Source of the DNA: Candidatus Saccharimonadota bacterium
GTDB lineage: Bacteria; Patescibacteriota; Saccharimonadia; Saccharimonadales; AWTP1-31
Assembly (NCBI GenBank): GCA_003962975.1
Contig: RXKC01000010.1
Location: 1 to 41,720 of the forward strand
Length of the DNA: 41,720 nucleotides
Direction: 5' to 3'
This document shows, in pieces, positions 24,675 through 31,449 of this stretch (its first letter is position 1; the number at the start of each line of letters is the position of its first letter). Position numbers and translations under genes: made by a program. The notes beneath the pieces are model-generated. The model had not been told where the DNA came from, did no database searches, and saw only the letters and a list, made by a program, of their open reading frames with translations.

Positions 24675-25435
24675 AAAAAGGCTCTAAGACGAGACATAGC
24701 TGAAGCATAAATACGACTCACACGGGGGACTTTCACGCCGAGCCTCTCCCCGATTTCACCGTAAGAAAGGTTCTGCTCATGACGCCAGAACAGGACAATC
24801 GATTCAAGTTCTGTCAAAGAATTCATGCCCTCAATAAGGCGCTCCATGATCTCTGCTTCCTCCAACGCAAAGCCAGGCGAAACAAGAGAATGATCAGGCA
24901 TAACCTCTGCAAGAGTAAAAGTTTCATGCTCAGAACTAGCTGTGAAATCATCGATACAAACAGTAAAAGAGTTAGCGTAAAAACCTTTGATACGTCGAAC
25001 CTCGTCCAGCGGCCAGCCGAGCTCATCAGCCAACTCCCAGTCAGTGGGCTGTCTGCACAAAAATTCTGACAAAGAATCTGTCACAGCGCTAAGAGTTTTA
25101 AACTTTCCACGGAAATGTCTACTGATAGGGTCAGCATCACGCAAACCATCAAGAATAGCCCCCCTGATTCTAGAAGCAGCATAAGTATCAAACTTGGCAC
25201 CCATGCCCGGACTAAACCTGATAACAGCGTCAGCTAATCCAAGAAAGCCTTCTGAGATAAGATCGCCAATCTCAACAGAAGGTGGTAGGCTTAATTTATT
25301 ACCGTAAGCAATACTTTCAACAAGAGGAACGTAAGCTTCACAGAGGTCCGTGAAAACGCTTTCATCACCTGAACGATACTTTTCCCAAAGAGAATCTTTT
25401 TCTTCCTGAGAATACAATTTTTTACCTGTAAGCAA
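24671..25435 (-). CDS. Phage sigma factor of the FliA/WhiG/SigB type
   Basis: The protein has 254 residues from a TTG start at 25435, with AAAGGA about ten bases upstream. It has region 2 (VEIGDLISEGFLGLADAVIRFSPGMGAKFDTYAASRIRGAILDGLRDADPISRHFRGK), region 3 (QPTDWELADELGWPLDEVRRI) and region 4 with the helix-turn-helix LSYGEIGERLGVKVPRVSRIYASAMSRLRAFF. The sequence RIRGAILDGLRDAD is characteristic of FliA/WhiG-like group 3 factors. It would redirect host RNA polymerase to a phage gene set. A promoter at 25666-25694 leaves a leader of roughly 220 bases. Confidence 0.9.
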   Translation of the reverse strand: MLTGKKLYSQEEKDSLWEKYRSGDESVFTDLCEAYVPLVESIAYGNKLSLPPSVEIGDLISEGFLGLADAVIRFSPGMGAKFDTYAASRIRGAILDGLRDADPISRHFRGKFKTLSAVTDSLSEFLCRQPTDWELADELGWPLDEVRRIKGFYANSFTVCIDDFTASSEHETFTLAEVMPDHSLVSPGFALEEAEIMERLIEGMNSLTELESIVLFWRHEQNLSYGEIGERLGVKVPRVSRIYASAMSRLRAFF

Positions 25436-25504
25436 AATTTCTTTATCCTTTTTTTAAATTTAAACAGTTTTATCCTTAAACCGTTATTCCGGGTTACACG
25501 CGTC

Positions 25505-25615
25505 ACACAAGCAACGGTTATCTCAAACAAGGTTCGGCGCGACCCACAAGCCACACAAGTCTAGTTAGCTACACAAGTTAAACGAGTCAAGCAAACTGAA
25601 CGAGCAACACAAGTC
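25505..25615. repeat. ACACAAG(T) repeat cluster
   Basis: ACACAAGT occurs at 25553-25560, 25571-25578 and 25607-25614, with a fourth near-copy (ACACAAGC) at 25505-25511. Two copies extend to CAAGTC; the inverse GACTTG occurs on the other side at 25899, 25981 and 26112, and CTTGTGT at 26058-26064. So the motif points one way left of the AT-rich centre and the other way right of it. Binding sites for a replication initiator or regulator are likely, but unproven. Confidence 0.6.
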
Positions 25616-25665
25616 ACAGTAACCTTACATTTAGAACCTACTAAAGAAAAATAAATTCTTATAAT

Positions 25666-25694
25666 ATTTTATAACAGATGTAAGTGTGTGTCAA
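25666..25694 (-). promoter_or_regulatory. Promoter for the sigma factor gene
   Basis: On the minus strand TTGACA (25694-25689) and TAAAAT (25671-25666) are 17 bases apart, close to the sigma70 consensus. Transcription should start near 25659, so the sigma mRNA would have a leader of about 220 bases carrying the repeat cluster at 25505-25615. The -10 sits in a very AT-rich stretch. Confidence 0.8.
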
Positions 25695-26119
25695 CCGTGA
25701 CGCCGTCTAACCAAACCCGACTCGCCCAACCTATCACAGCTTGAATAAAAAATAAAAAATAAACCAGCCTTAACCGGTAACCGTAATCTGTAAGCCAACC
25801 GTAACCCGGAACTAAAGTAAACCACTTGATCAGATAATATAAAATAAGAATAGCTACCGACTCAAGCCGTCTCATAGTTGAACCTGACAACCCAACGTGA
25901 CTTGAGTGGATGAACGATTCTTGCAGTTAAAATAAAAATTTTTCACTCAGAGTGACCTGTTAGGCTTGGTCTGTCAGCTAGACTTGCCCTCGCTTCTCAG
26001 ACCTGTGTGGCATAAGGTTGCCTTCTCGCAGCAACTAGACTCGTTCACTTTGTCAGGCTTGTGTCACTTAATCTTGTTGTCTCAGCCTGATCTTAATGTA
26101 AGTGTTAGTAGGACTTGCA

Positions 26120-26128
26120 TGGTACAAT
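26120..26128 (+). promoter_or_regulatory. Extended -10 element upstream of the structured RNA
   Basis: TGGTACAAT gives an extended -10 box (TACAAT at 26123-26128). No good -35 is seen 16-18 bases upstream, which extended -10 promoters can lack. The predicted start is about 26135. A GACTTG repeat overlaps the spacer (26112-26117), so a repeat-binding protein could control it. Confidence 0.5.
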
Positions 26129-26134
26129 CGTGCA

Positions 26135-26668
26135 ACCTTAACCTGGTGGATTCCTTTGGAAAGTTGGATAGGTGGTGAGAGTCTTCTGCCCCCCTACCGG
26201 AGAAAACAAAAAAAAAGAAGAATGTTTTCCCAGGTAAAGGGACAGGAGGTTGAAGGAGGATTCCTTCGGAGCCAGCCATCAGGCGGAGCCAGCCTCCCGC
26301 CGAGAGCAAGCTCTCCACGGACGGGGCAGTGTCTAGCGTAGGGTTGATTTCACTCGGTCTACGTAGGGACTGTGTTCAGGAGTAATCGTTTGAAGTCCCG
26401 CACTGCCCGGTCATGCCTTGACCAATGCGACGATACTCCCTCGGAGACGGCTCTATGTCTTATGGGCGATGACCATACCCGGAACTTTCAGTGAAAATAC
26501 TGTGGGGCTTCCATCCCAGTGTCGAGTTTCGTTCGCTTACGGCCTGTTCGGCGACTATTCGATTATGACTTCAATCAGGATTCTATCAGAAATAAATGTT
26601 TCTGTCAATCTCGATTATTTTAGACCTTTAAGAATCCTATCCTACAGATAGTAACGGCAGAAGGTTAG
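26135..26668 (+). ncRNA. Putative large structured noncoding RNA (about 530 nt)
   Basis: This stretch has no plausible gene on either strand but is full of exact helices. These include 26202-26207/26224-26229, 26302-26306/26311-26315 and 26409-26413/26419-26423. An 8-bp stem 26324-26331/26401-26408 encloses two more (26337-26341/26359-26363 and 26366-26370/26395-26399). Others are 26461-26465/26473-26477 and a 7-bp stem 26577-26583/26632-26638 enclosing 26587-26592/26599-26604. AACCTT (26134) can pair with AAGGTT (26661) to close the whole. An extended -10 lies at its 5' end. Phages carry giant ornate RNAs such as GOLLD and ROOL, but I cannot assign a class. Confidence 0.6.
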
Positions 26669-26721
26669 AAAAAGTTTACCGCTTAAGGGTCGTTGGGGGT
26701 CGCTATGTCGTAAACTAGGGT

Positions 26722-27036
26722 ATGGGTAGACATAAACCAACAAAGAAGCAAAGAGAACACAGACGATATATGCAGAGTCGAGAGTGGGCTATTTTCAAAG
26801 CTCGCTATTGGTCTAGTAAACTGAGTAAAGATTGTTACATCTGTAAAAAGAAAAACCTTGGGAAACTTGAACTTCACCACAAAACGTACGACCGGTTCGG
26901 CGAGGAACGGTTAACAGATGTGGTTCCCGTTCATCGTTCCTGCCACAAAAAGATTCACAACTACCATCGGAAACATCGCAATCTTACAATCACGGAAGCA
27001 ACCCTTAAAGTCAAAGAGTTGACTAGAGGTAAGTAG
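26722..27036 (+). CDS. Small HNH endonuclease
   Basis: The protein has 104 residues and a very basic N-terminus (GRHKPTKKQREHRRYMQSREW). The HNH/beta-beta-alpha metal site is CYICKKKNLGKLELHHKTYDRFGEERLTDVVPVHRSCHKKIH, with two CxxC-type pairs probably binding zinc. Such proteins nick or cut DNA; in phages they serve as homing enzymes or assist packaging. No ribosome-binding site is obvious; a TAAACT box five bases before the ATG could make it leaderless, but lacks a -35. It lies directly after the structured RNA region. Confidence 0.85.
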   Translation: MGRHKPTKKQREHRRYMQSREWAIFKARYWSSKLSKDCYICKKKNLGKLELHHKTYDRFGEERLTDVVPVHRSCHKKIHNYHRKHRNLTITEATLKVKELTRGK

Positions 27037-27053
27037 GATGGTATCATAAGAGA

Positions 27054-27824
27054 ATGTTTCCTAAACCAACCATAGCTGTGGAAGTAGGTCCATCCGCACT
27101 ACGACATCTGATCACCGACGATACTTTCGTCGCAGAACAGAAGTATGATGGCGTGAGATGCATTGCTATCGCCAGCCCTTTTGAGGCTCCGATTCTACTG
27201 AATCGTCGTGGCAAGGTTATGGAAGCAATGCACATCCAAGAGGCTCGTTCAATTCTTGAGCGGAACCTTCGCTTGCTGGGTAGAAGCGTTATTCTCGACG
27301 GGGAACTTCTTTCTACCGGCGAATACGTTGCATTTGACCTTCTGTCTTTAGATGGTGTCGACACACGCCCTGAGAGCCTCTCTAAGCGGCGTAAACTGCT
27401 AGAAGCTGTATCACTACCAGAAGGCATAACAATACCCCCGCAGGCTCTCACAACGACCGATAAACTCATTCTATTGAAACAGGTTAAGGATGAGTGCCTA
27501 GAAGGAATAGTTTTTAAAGACAAAACCGGGCCATATGTTTCGTGGGAGACAAGAAACTTTCTAAAATGGAAAAACATTCAGACATTAGATCTGGTTATTA
27601 CAGCAAGAAACACCAACGGAAAAACAAACGCTGAAGTATCCTTTCATGGTGACGAAGTCCCAGTAGCAGCCTGCACAATGATAGGTAAACCTGATCTACC
27701 TGTAGGGACCGTAGTCGAAGTGGCTTACCTTACAGTTGGCCAGTCAGGCAGACTATCACAACCAAGAATACTCAGAGCTAGAGAAGACAAGCGCCCAGAA
27801 GAATGTATTCGGACCCAAATCTGA
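27054..27824 (+). CDS. ATP-dependent DNA ligase, minimal two-domain type
   Basis: The protein has 256 residues. The nucleotidyltransferase motifs are clear: motif I EQKYDGVRC with the Lys that receives AMP, NRRG after it, LDGELL (motif III region), VAFDLLSLDG, LEGIVFKD (motif IV) and FLKWK (motif V). The C-terminal 70 residues form an OB-like domain (LDLVITARN...GTVVEVAYLTVGQSGRLSQPRILRAREDK). It lacks an N-terminal DNA-binding domain, as in other small phage ligases. It seals nicks during phage replication or repair. Confidence 0.9.
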   Translation: MFPKPTIAVEVGPSALRHLITDDTFVAEQKYDGVRCIAIASPFEAPILLNRRGKVMEAMHIQEARSILERNLRLLGRSVILDGELLSTGEYVAFDLLSLDGVDTRPESLSKRRKLLEAVSLPEGITIPPQALTTTDKLILLKQVKDECLEGIVFKDKTGPYVSWETRNFLKWKNIQTLDLVITARNTNGKTNAEVSFHGDEVPVAACTMIGKPDLPVGTVVEVAYLTVGQSGRLSQPRILRAREDKRPEECIRTQI

Positions 27825-27834
27825 AAGGATGGCC

Positions 27835-27918
27835 ATGTCATATCTTAGACCAACGCCAGGGTACTCCGGGTATTACACCCCACCCATAAGTACCAATCCT
27901 ATCATGAGTTCAAAGTGA
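27835..27918 (+). CDS. Very small protein, unknown
   Basis: The protein has 27 residues (MSYLRPTPGYSGYYTPPISTN...). AAAGG lies six to seven bases before the ATG and just after the ligase stop, and the next gene starts by a GTGA overlap with its stop; this chain is the main support. It is rich in Tyr, Pro and Thr. An ATG two codons upstream is possible but too close to the ribosome-binding site. Confidence 0.5.
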   Translation: MSYLRPTPGYSGYYTPPISTNPIMSSK

Positions 27919-28067
27919 ACAGCGACATCGACCTCACCGAGGTCATCAAAACTCTAGAAGAGTTCAAAAACCAACTCAAAGAACTCAAGGAATCGCAAGA
28001 AGACTTTTTTGAAACGGTTCTACACATCATTATATCGGCGCTGGATGAAGATGGAAAAGAAACCTAA
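27915..28067 (+). CDS. Small coiled-coil protein
   Basis: The protein has 50 residues with a GTG start in a GTGA overlap. The sequence is heptad-like and acidic/basic (LTEVIKTLEEFKNQLKELKESQEDFFETVLHIIISAL), predicting a single long amphipathic helix that should oligomerise. It overlaps the next gene by 17 bases. No family recognised; possibly a regulator or partner subunit. Confidence 0.6.
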   Translation: MNSDIDLTEVIKTLEEFKNQLKELKESQEDFFETVLHIIISALDEDGKET

Positions 28068-28218
28068 ACCATTCAAAACAAAAACCAGGGGCACCCCTCT
28101 GAACGACGCTCCGGGACAGTTCAACCCGTTCCGGTCCGTGAAATTCACAGATCAGAAGAAACAACAAAACCGCAAAGAATGCCGTGGTCGAATATCCGAC
28201 TACGAATCGGATCAATAA
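28051..28218 (+). CDS. Small basic protein, unknown
   Basis: The protein has 55 residues from the ATG at 28051, after GGATGAAG. It is basic and probably disordered (MEKKPKPFKTKTRGTPLNDAPGQF...), ending RKECRGRISDYESDQ. Longer in-frame starts would overlap more of the previous gene. It sits in a tight run leading to the metallophosphoesterase. Confidence 0.55.
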   Translation: MEKKPKPFKTKTRGTPLNDAPGQFNPFRSVKFTDQKKQQNRKECRGRISDYESDQ

Positions 28219-28234
28219 CCGAAAGGCCACAACT

Positions 28235-29608
28235 GTGAGTAATCCTCTTTTACCAACCGACTATCCTGACCTAGACCTGATCGAAAAACTCTGGCGGGAC
28301 GGACACAGGGCTAAAGGAATCCTAGCCTTCATCGAAGAAAACGATATGCTACCGATCAACATGTCAGCCCTTGCCAGGTACGGTCAGCGTAGATGGAACG
28401 ATAAGGTTACGCTACAATCTCCATCTACTAGCGTGGAAAACCTAAAAGAAACCCTCGAAACCCTCGACGAAGCAGGATTACAGGTTGGAAAAGTTTCTTT
28501 CGCTAATCGCAAAACGTATGTTTGGGAAAAACAAGAGGATGGAACAAACAAGCAAGTACCAAAAGACGCTTTCTCTCAGACCATTGAACTTCTCAACGGG
28601 TCCAACCATAACCTCAACAGAGCGACCCTACCTAGAATCAGTGTGCAATCCACGACAAGAGGGACCAAAGATGAGAACATTGGCCTAGCCATCAGTCTAC
28701 CTGATATGCAGATCGGGTACCATCGAGACAACAAAGGTAATCTTTTAACACTTCAAGACGAGAGCGCCATTGATATCTCTCATCAAATCATCGCTGATCT
28801 CGAAGCAACAGAAGGCATTGATCTAATCGTCATGCAAGGCGATAATGCAGATTTCGCTGAGTTTGGTAAATACTCTGTCCCGCCAAGCCTACAAGGAAAC
28901 ACTCAAGTAACGATAGACCGCTTGGGCGCTGAAGGAGCGACCCTAAGAAAACTCACCCCGCAAGCTAAAATTGTTTATCTCGAAGGCAATCATGAATACA
29001 GAGTGAATAAAACTCTGACAGACAAAATTCCGAACCTAATCGGAGTGTCACGATCGGGGGAAGATAAACCGGTTCTTGATCTTAGCTATCTGTGCAGGTT
29101 TGACGAAAATAATATCGAATACTTAGATGGATACCCGACCAACGAGTTCTGGGCTAGCGACGGACTCAGGTTTATTCACGGTAGCACAGTGAAAGCCGCC
29201 AAGGGTGCTACGGCGGCCTCCGTACTCGTTAAAGGTGTTAATACTGTTTATGGACATCTACATCGGCAAGAACTGGTGTGGAGCGTCAAAACTTCACGAG
29301 GCAAGACAGAGAATATTTTCGCTGGGTCAGCCGGAACGTCATGCAAAACAACGGGCGAAGTACCAAGTTTTCATTCGTCAACCAGATCAAACGGAATGCC
29401 AGCGACACGCCCAGGGATAGAAGAATGGCAGCAGGGACTCATGGTAATCTACTACGAAAAGAACGGCACCAGAGCATGGCCAGAAATGGTCACTATCGAA
29501 AACGGTGAAACAATTTTCAGGGGTAAAAAATACTCCGCAACAGTGGACGCTGAAGGTAAGAAGATTAAGCGTCGTAGAACTAAAAAAGAGTTACTGTTGG
29601 AGGAATGA
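28235..29608 (+). CDS. Calcineurin-like metallophosphoesterase with N-terminal helical domain
   Basis: The protein has 457 residues from a GTG at 28235, eight bases after GAAAGG. The N-terminal about 120 residues contain a helix-turn-helix-like part (DLIEKLWRDGHRAKGILAFIEENDMLPINMSALARYGQRRW). The phosphoesterase domain has LPDMQIGYH (first metal site, Gln for the usual His), VMQGDNADF (GDxxD-like), LEGNHEYR (GNHE) and VYGHLHRQ (GHxH). Such enzymes hydrolyse phosphodiesters of nucleotides or DNA. The N-terminal domain may bring it to DNA. The C-terminus is Lys/Arg-rich. Confidence 0.85.
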   Translation: MSNPLLPTDYPDLDLIEKLWRDGHRAKGILAFIEENDMLPINMSALARYGQRRWNDKVTLQSPSTSVENLKETLETLDEAGLQVGKVSFANRKTYVWEKQEDGTNKQVPKDAFSQTIELLNGSNHNLNRATLPRISVQSTTRGTKDENIGLAISLPDMQIGYHRDNKGNLLTLQDESAIDISHQIIADLEATEGIDLIVMQGDNADFAEFGKYSVPPSLQGNTQVTIDRLGAEGATLRKLTPQAKIVYLEGNHEYRVNKTLTDKIPNLIGVSRSGEDKPVLDLSYLCRFDENNIEYLDGYPTNEFWASDGLRFIHGSTVKAAKGATAASVLVKGVNTVYGHLHRQELVWSVKTSRGKTENIFAGSAGTSCKTTGEVPSFHSSTRSNGMPATRPGIEEWQQGLMVIYYEKNGTRAWPEMVTIENGETIFRGKKYSATVDAEGKKIKRRRTKKELLLEE

Positions 29609-29862
29609 TGGACGAAGAAGTCGTACCTGTGGTAGAGATGCCTGATCCAGAAATGGTCGTCATGACAGTAGTTCTAGAAGACGGTTCCGAACCTCGAATA
29701 GAGTTAGACGGATGTCACCCACAAATAGCCGTTGCTGTGTTCAGGCAAGCAGCAGATATGCTCGAAGCCATCACGACCAGGCCAACAATCACCACACATG
29801 GGGATGTGCTCACGTCAGAAGAAGATTACGTGTTCTACTTTGAAACAGATGACGACGAATAG
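29605..29862 (+). CDS. Small acidic protein, unknown
   Basis: The protein has 85 residues, with two ATG choices (29605, 29608) after GGAGGA. It is very acidic and contains MVVMTVVLEDGSEPRIELDGCHPQIAVAVFRQAADMLEAI, a strand-helix pattern, with an Asp-rich C-terminus. Its 3' end overlaps the convergent minus-strand gene by 28 bases. No family recognised. Confidence 0.65.
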   Translation: MMDEEVVPVVEMPDPEMVVMTVVLEDGSEPRIELDGCHPQIAVAVFRQAADMLEAITTRPTITTHGDVLTSEEDYVFYFETDDDE

Positions 29863-30020
29863 TCTTTGAACTCCCAATCCAGTTCACCCGAATATCTGCT
29901 ATCAGCCGGGTTGCATTGAATACACAGACCGGGGACAACAGAGGACTGGCAAGGATAAGCGCCGCACGACATACAGCAATCATAGGCATCATCTGTCCAA
30001 AAACTTTTATCTCTAGGCAT
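29835..30020 (-). CDS. Small cysteine-rich, probable zinc-binding protein
   Basis: The protein has 61 residues from the ATG at 30020, which overlaps the upstream stop by eight bases. It contains YDCCMSCGAYPCQSSVVPGLCIQCNPAD, six cysteines in CxxC-like pairs that could hold one or two zinc ions. It is the last gene of a minus-strand island with the DUF192 protein and the endolysin. Function unknown; may be a zinc-ribbon adaptor. Confidence 0.65.
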   Translation of the reverse strand: MPRDKSFWTDDAYDCCMSCGAYPCQSSVVPGLCIQCNPADSRYSGELDWEFKDYSSSSVSK

Positions 30021-30411
30021 AAGCGAACCTAAAATCACCTTGGGGGAGCGCACCTGCCTCAGTTTCGACCACGTAAGAAAAAGCGTACGGACAAGTTACG
30101 GGTTCAGACGAACCCGCCAAATAACTTCCGAACTGGAGCAGACATCCAGCGCTATCATAATGACCGATGTCCAGATCAACCAAAGTTTCTTCCATAGTGA
30201 AAGGTGCAAAGGTCGGAGTATCGTAAACAAAAAGCATTCCCATATCAACAATGGTTGAGGCGGCCAGGCCATGCATTTTCTGAGCCAAAGTAACTGCTAC
30301 CCTGACTTCGAGGGTGTGCCCAGATGAGAATTGTAGATCCGTTACGTTGCATGATTCTGTAACAAAGCGATTACAGACACTGAGCATAGCATCTCGCCAC
30401 TCCTCTAACAT
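30013..30411 (-). CDS. DUF192 (UPF0127) family protein
   Basis: The protein has 132 residues. It matches the DUF192 layout: VRVAVTLAQKMHGLAASTIVDMGMLFVYDTPTFAPFTMEETLVDLDIGHYDSAGCLLQFGS, corresponding to the family's R..GL....GMLFVF......F.M..TL..LDI.F.d..G. The C-terminal part (CPYAFSYVVETEAGAL) is the usual YVLE..AG. DUF192 proteins have a small beta-barrel and no established activity. They occur in phages and archaea. The start lies just after the stop of the endolysin gene. Confidence 0.85.
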   Translation of the reverse strand: MLEEWRDAMLSVCNRFVTESCNVTDLQFSSGHTLEVRVAVTLAQKMHGLAASTIVDMGMLFVYDTPTFAPFTMEETLVDLDIGHYDSAGCLLQFGSYLAGSSEPVTCPYAFSYVVETEAGALPQGDFRFAYA

Positions 30412-31143
30412 TTAGTAAGCCACCTCTATCCAAGTACGCTTTATAACATCTGACGTCCAATCATCATTGATAACCACGGGCGTCTCGCCGTTTAAAAGAT
30501 TCAAAGTATTCAAGAAATTTATGTCAGGAATACCATGTCGAGTACGATTAGGCCAGCAAACCCAGTATTCACCAGGCTGCTTCCTTGATGGCCACTGTAG
30601 TAAGTAGATTTTCATTTCTTCCTCCGCTAGGATTTGGTTTAGGGGCGGAATGGGACTAGTTCCAGGGCTTATTTCGTCGACCACAATCGTAGGTGGATTA
30701 GGAATAGGGGCGGTTGGGAAAAGGATAATCCCGCCGAACCAAGGTGATGTGTCATATCGAGCTAATCTGGTTGGCCTTACAGAAAAGTGAGCGTGATGAG
30801 TATGAGGGTTAGCGCCATTATATCTCCGCCACCTGAACCCGTTTTCTGCCTCAGCAATCATATTATTAGATATGATATACTTGATACGACCATCATGTCG
30901 AGCAGCAATTTTACGTGCCTGAGCATGGATATCCATGCCGCCTCTAGGATCATGAGTAATATCAATTGCATGGACAAAACCACCGGACGGATTATGATCA
31001 CTAATGCGGTTAGAATGATTCGGATCACCGATCGAACCGTCACTCACGCGGGATCTGCGAGGGGCGATCCTGTCAGCCTCAGTCTCCAATGATATAAGAG
31101 ACGGCGCTAACTGCCATCGATACCCACTCTTTGCTACACCCAT
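30412..31143 (-). CDS. Peptidase M15-like endolysin
   Basis: The protein has 243 residues from the ATG at 31143, after AAGGAGG. The N-terminal domain (about 1-130) has the M15/VanY-type zinc site: SDHNPSGG followed by VHAIDITHDPRGGMD and, near its end, HTHHAHFSV. It would cleave peptide stems of peptidoglycan. After a Pro-rich linker (TAPIPNPPTIVVDEISPGTSPIPP) a C-terminal domain (MKIYLLQWPSRKQPGEYWVCWPNRTRHGI...) may bind the wall. No signal peptide is seen, so release would need a holin or similar. Confidence 0.83.
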   Translation of the reverse strand: MGVAKSGYRWQLAPSLISLETEADRIAPRRSRVSDGSIGDPNHSNRISDHNPSGGFVHAIDITHDPRGGMDIHAQARKIAARHDGRIKYIISNNMIAEAENGFRWRRYNGANPHTHHAHFSVRPTRLARYDTSPWFGGIILFPTAPIPNPPTIVVDEISPGTSPIPPLNQILAEEEMKIYLLQWPSRKQPGEYWVCWPNRTRHGIPDINFLNTLNLLNGETPVVINDDWTSDVIKRTWIEVAY

Positions 31144-31180
31144 AAAACCTCCTTGCATCTAAATAAAGTAACGGATCATA

Positions 31181-31210
31181 TTGACAAAAAGACATGATAG
31201 AATGTATACT
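31181..31210 (+). promoter_or_regulatory. Sigma70-type promoter for the ThyX operon
   Basis: TTGACA (31181-31186) and TATACT (31205-31210) are 18 bases apart, with TG directly before the -10. The predicted start is about 31217, leaving a short leader that holds GAAAGGAAA before the ATG at 31231. It drives the gene pair 31231/31446 away from the divergent endolysin gene. Confidence 0.85.
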
Positions 31211-31230
31211 AATGGAAAGAAAGGAAACAG

Positions 31231-31449
31231 ATGGACGATACAAGACCACAGGATTTAACCGACCCCGCTATCCTGAAGGAAATATACAGAGAACTCTTGG
31301 ATAGAAGAGGCTTCTCTAAGCATACCATTTTAGAAGTCGGCTCTGACAGAATGTACCACACGACGAAACGTAAACCCTGGGCAGTTAAAGAGGAACGCAG
31401 AGCTAAAAATAAGCGGACTAAGGCAGCTAGAAAGAAAAACCGCAAGTGA
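31231..31449 (+). CDS. Small protein with strongly basic C-terminus
   Basis: The protein has 72 residues. The first half is mixed (DDTRPQDLTDPAILKEIYRELLDRRGFSKHT), and the second half is very basic (KRKPWAVKEERRAKNKRTKAARKKNRK), suggesting nucleic-acid binding. AAGGAA lies before the ATG and a clear promoter is upstream. The stop overlaps the ThyX start (GTGA). Unknown function. Confidence 0.7.
   Translation: MDDTRPQDLTDPAILKEIYRELLDRRGFSKHTILEVGSDRMYHTTKRKPWAVKEERRAKNKRTKAARKKNRK

Larger units (their letters stand above)
25479..25805. repeat. AACCGT-type repeats
   Basis: The 9-base element AACCGTnAy occurs at 25479 (AACCGTTAT), 25693 (AACCGTGAC), 25779 (AACCGTAAT) and 25797 (AACCGTAAC), plus an inverted AACCGT core at 25519-25514. 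The last two are 18 bases apart. One copy overlaps the -35 region of the sigma gene promoter. Irregular spacing suggests operator or iteron sites rather than a satellite. Confidence 0.5.
25436..26130. other. Gene-free divergent region: possible origin and control hub
   Basis: No credible coding frame is seen. The region separates the leftward transcription of the left half from the rightward transcription of the right half, a usual place for replication origins and early promoters. It contains AT-rich blocks (25636-25675 and 25922-25941), an inverted repeat CTTACAT/ATGTAAG at 25625-25631 and 25678-25684, a second one ACTCAAG/CTTGAGT at 25860-25866 and 25901-25907, and two repeat families described separately. 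Origin function is inferred from layout only. Confidence 0.5.

Noticed and set aside
26324-26408. 85-nt element with an 8-bp closing stem, resembling a tRNA with a long variable arm
   Set aside because: No T-arm with a TTC loop, no recognisable anticodon arm and no CCA-type end. It is better read as a three-way junction within the larger RNA.
25669-26651. Several open frames of 60-79 codons in the intergenic hub
   Set aside because: They have low-complexity or unconvincing sequence and no ribosome-binding sites, and they overlap each other and the repeat or helix features.
26135-26721. Group I intron or tmRNA
   Set aside because: I could not find the group I P7/S-type core, split exons around the region, or the conserved tmRNA 5' and 3' ends with a tag frame.
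26722-27036. IscB/IshB-type RNA-guided nuclease
   Set aside because: The protein is only 104 residues, has no PLMP or RuvC part and looks like a stand-alone HNH enzyme. The link to the RNA is kept only as a question.
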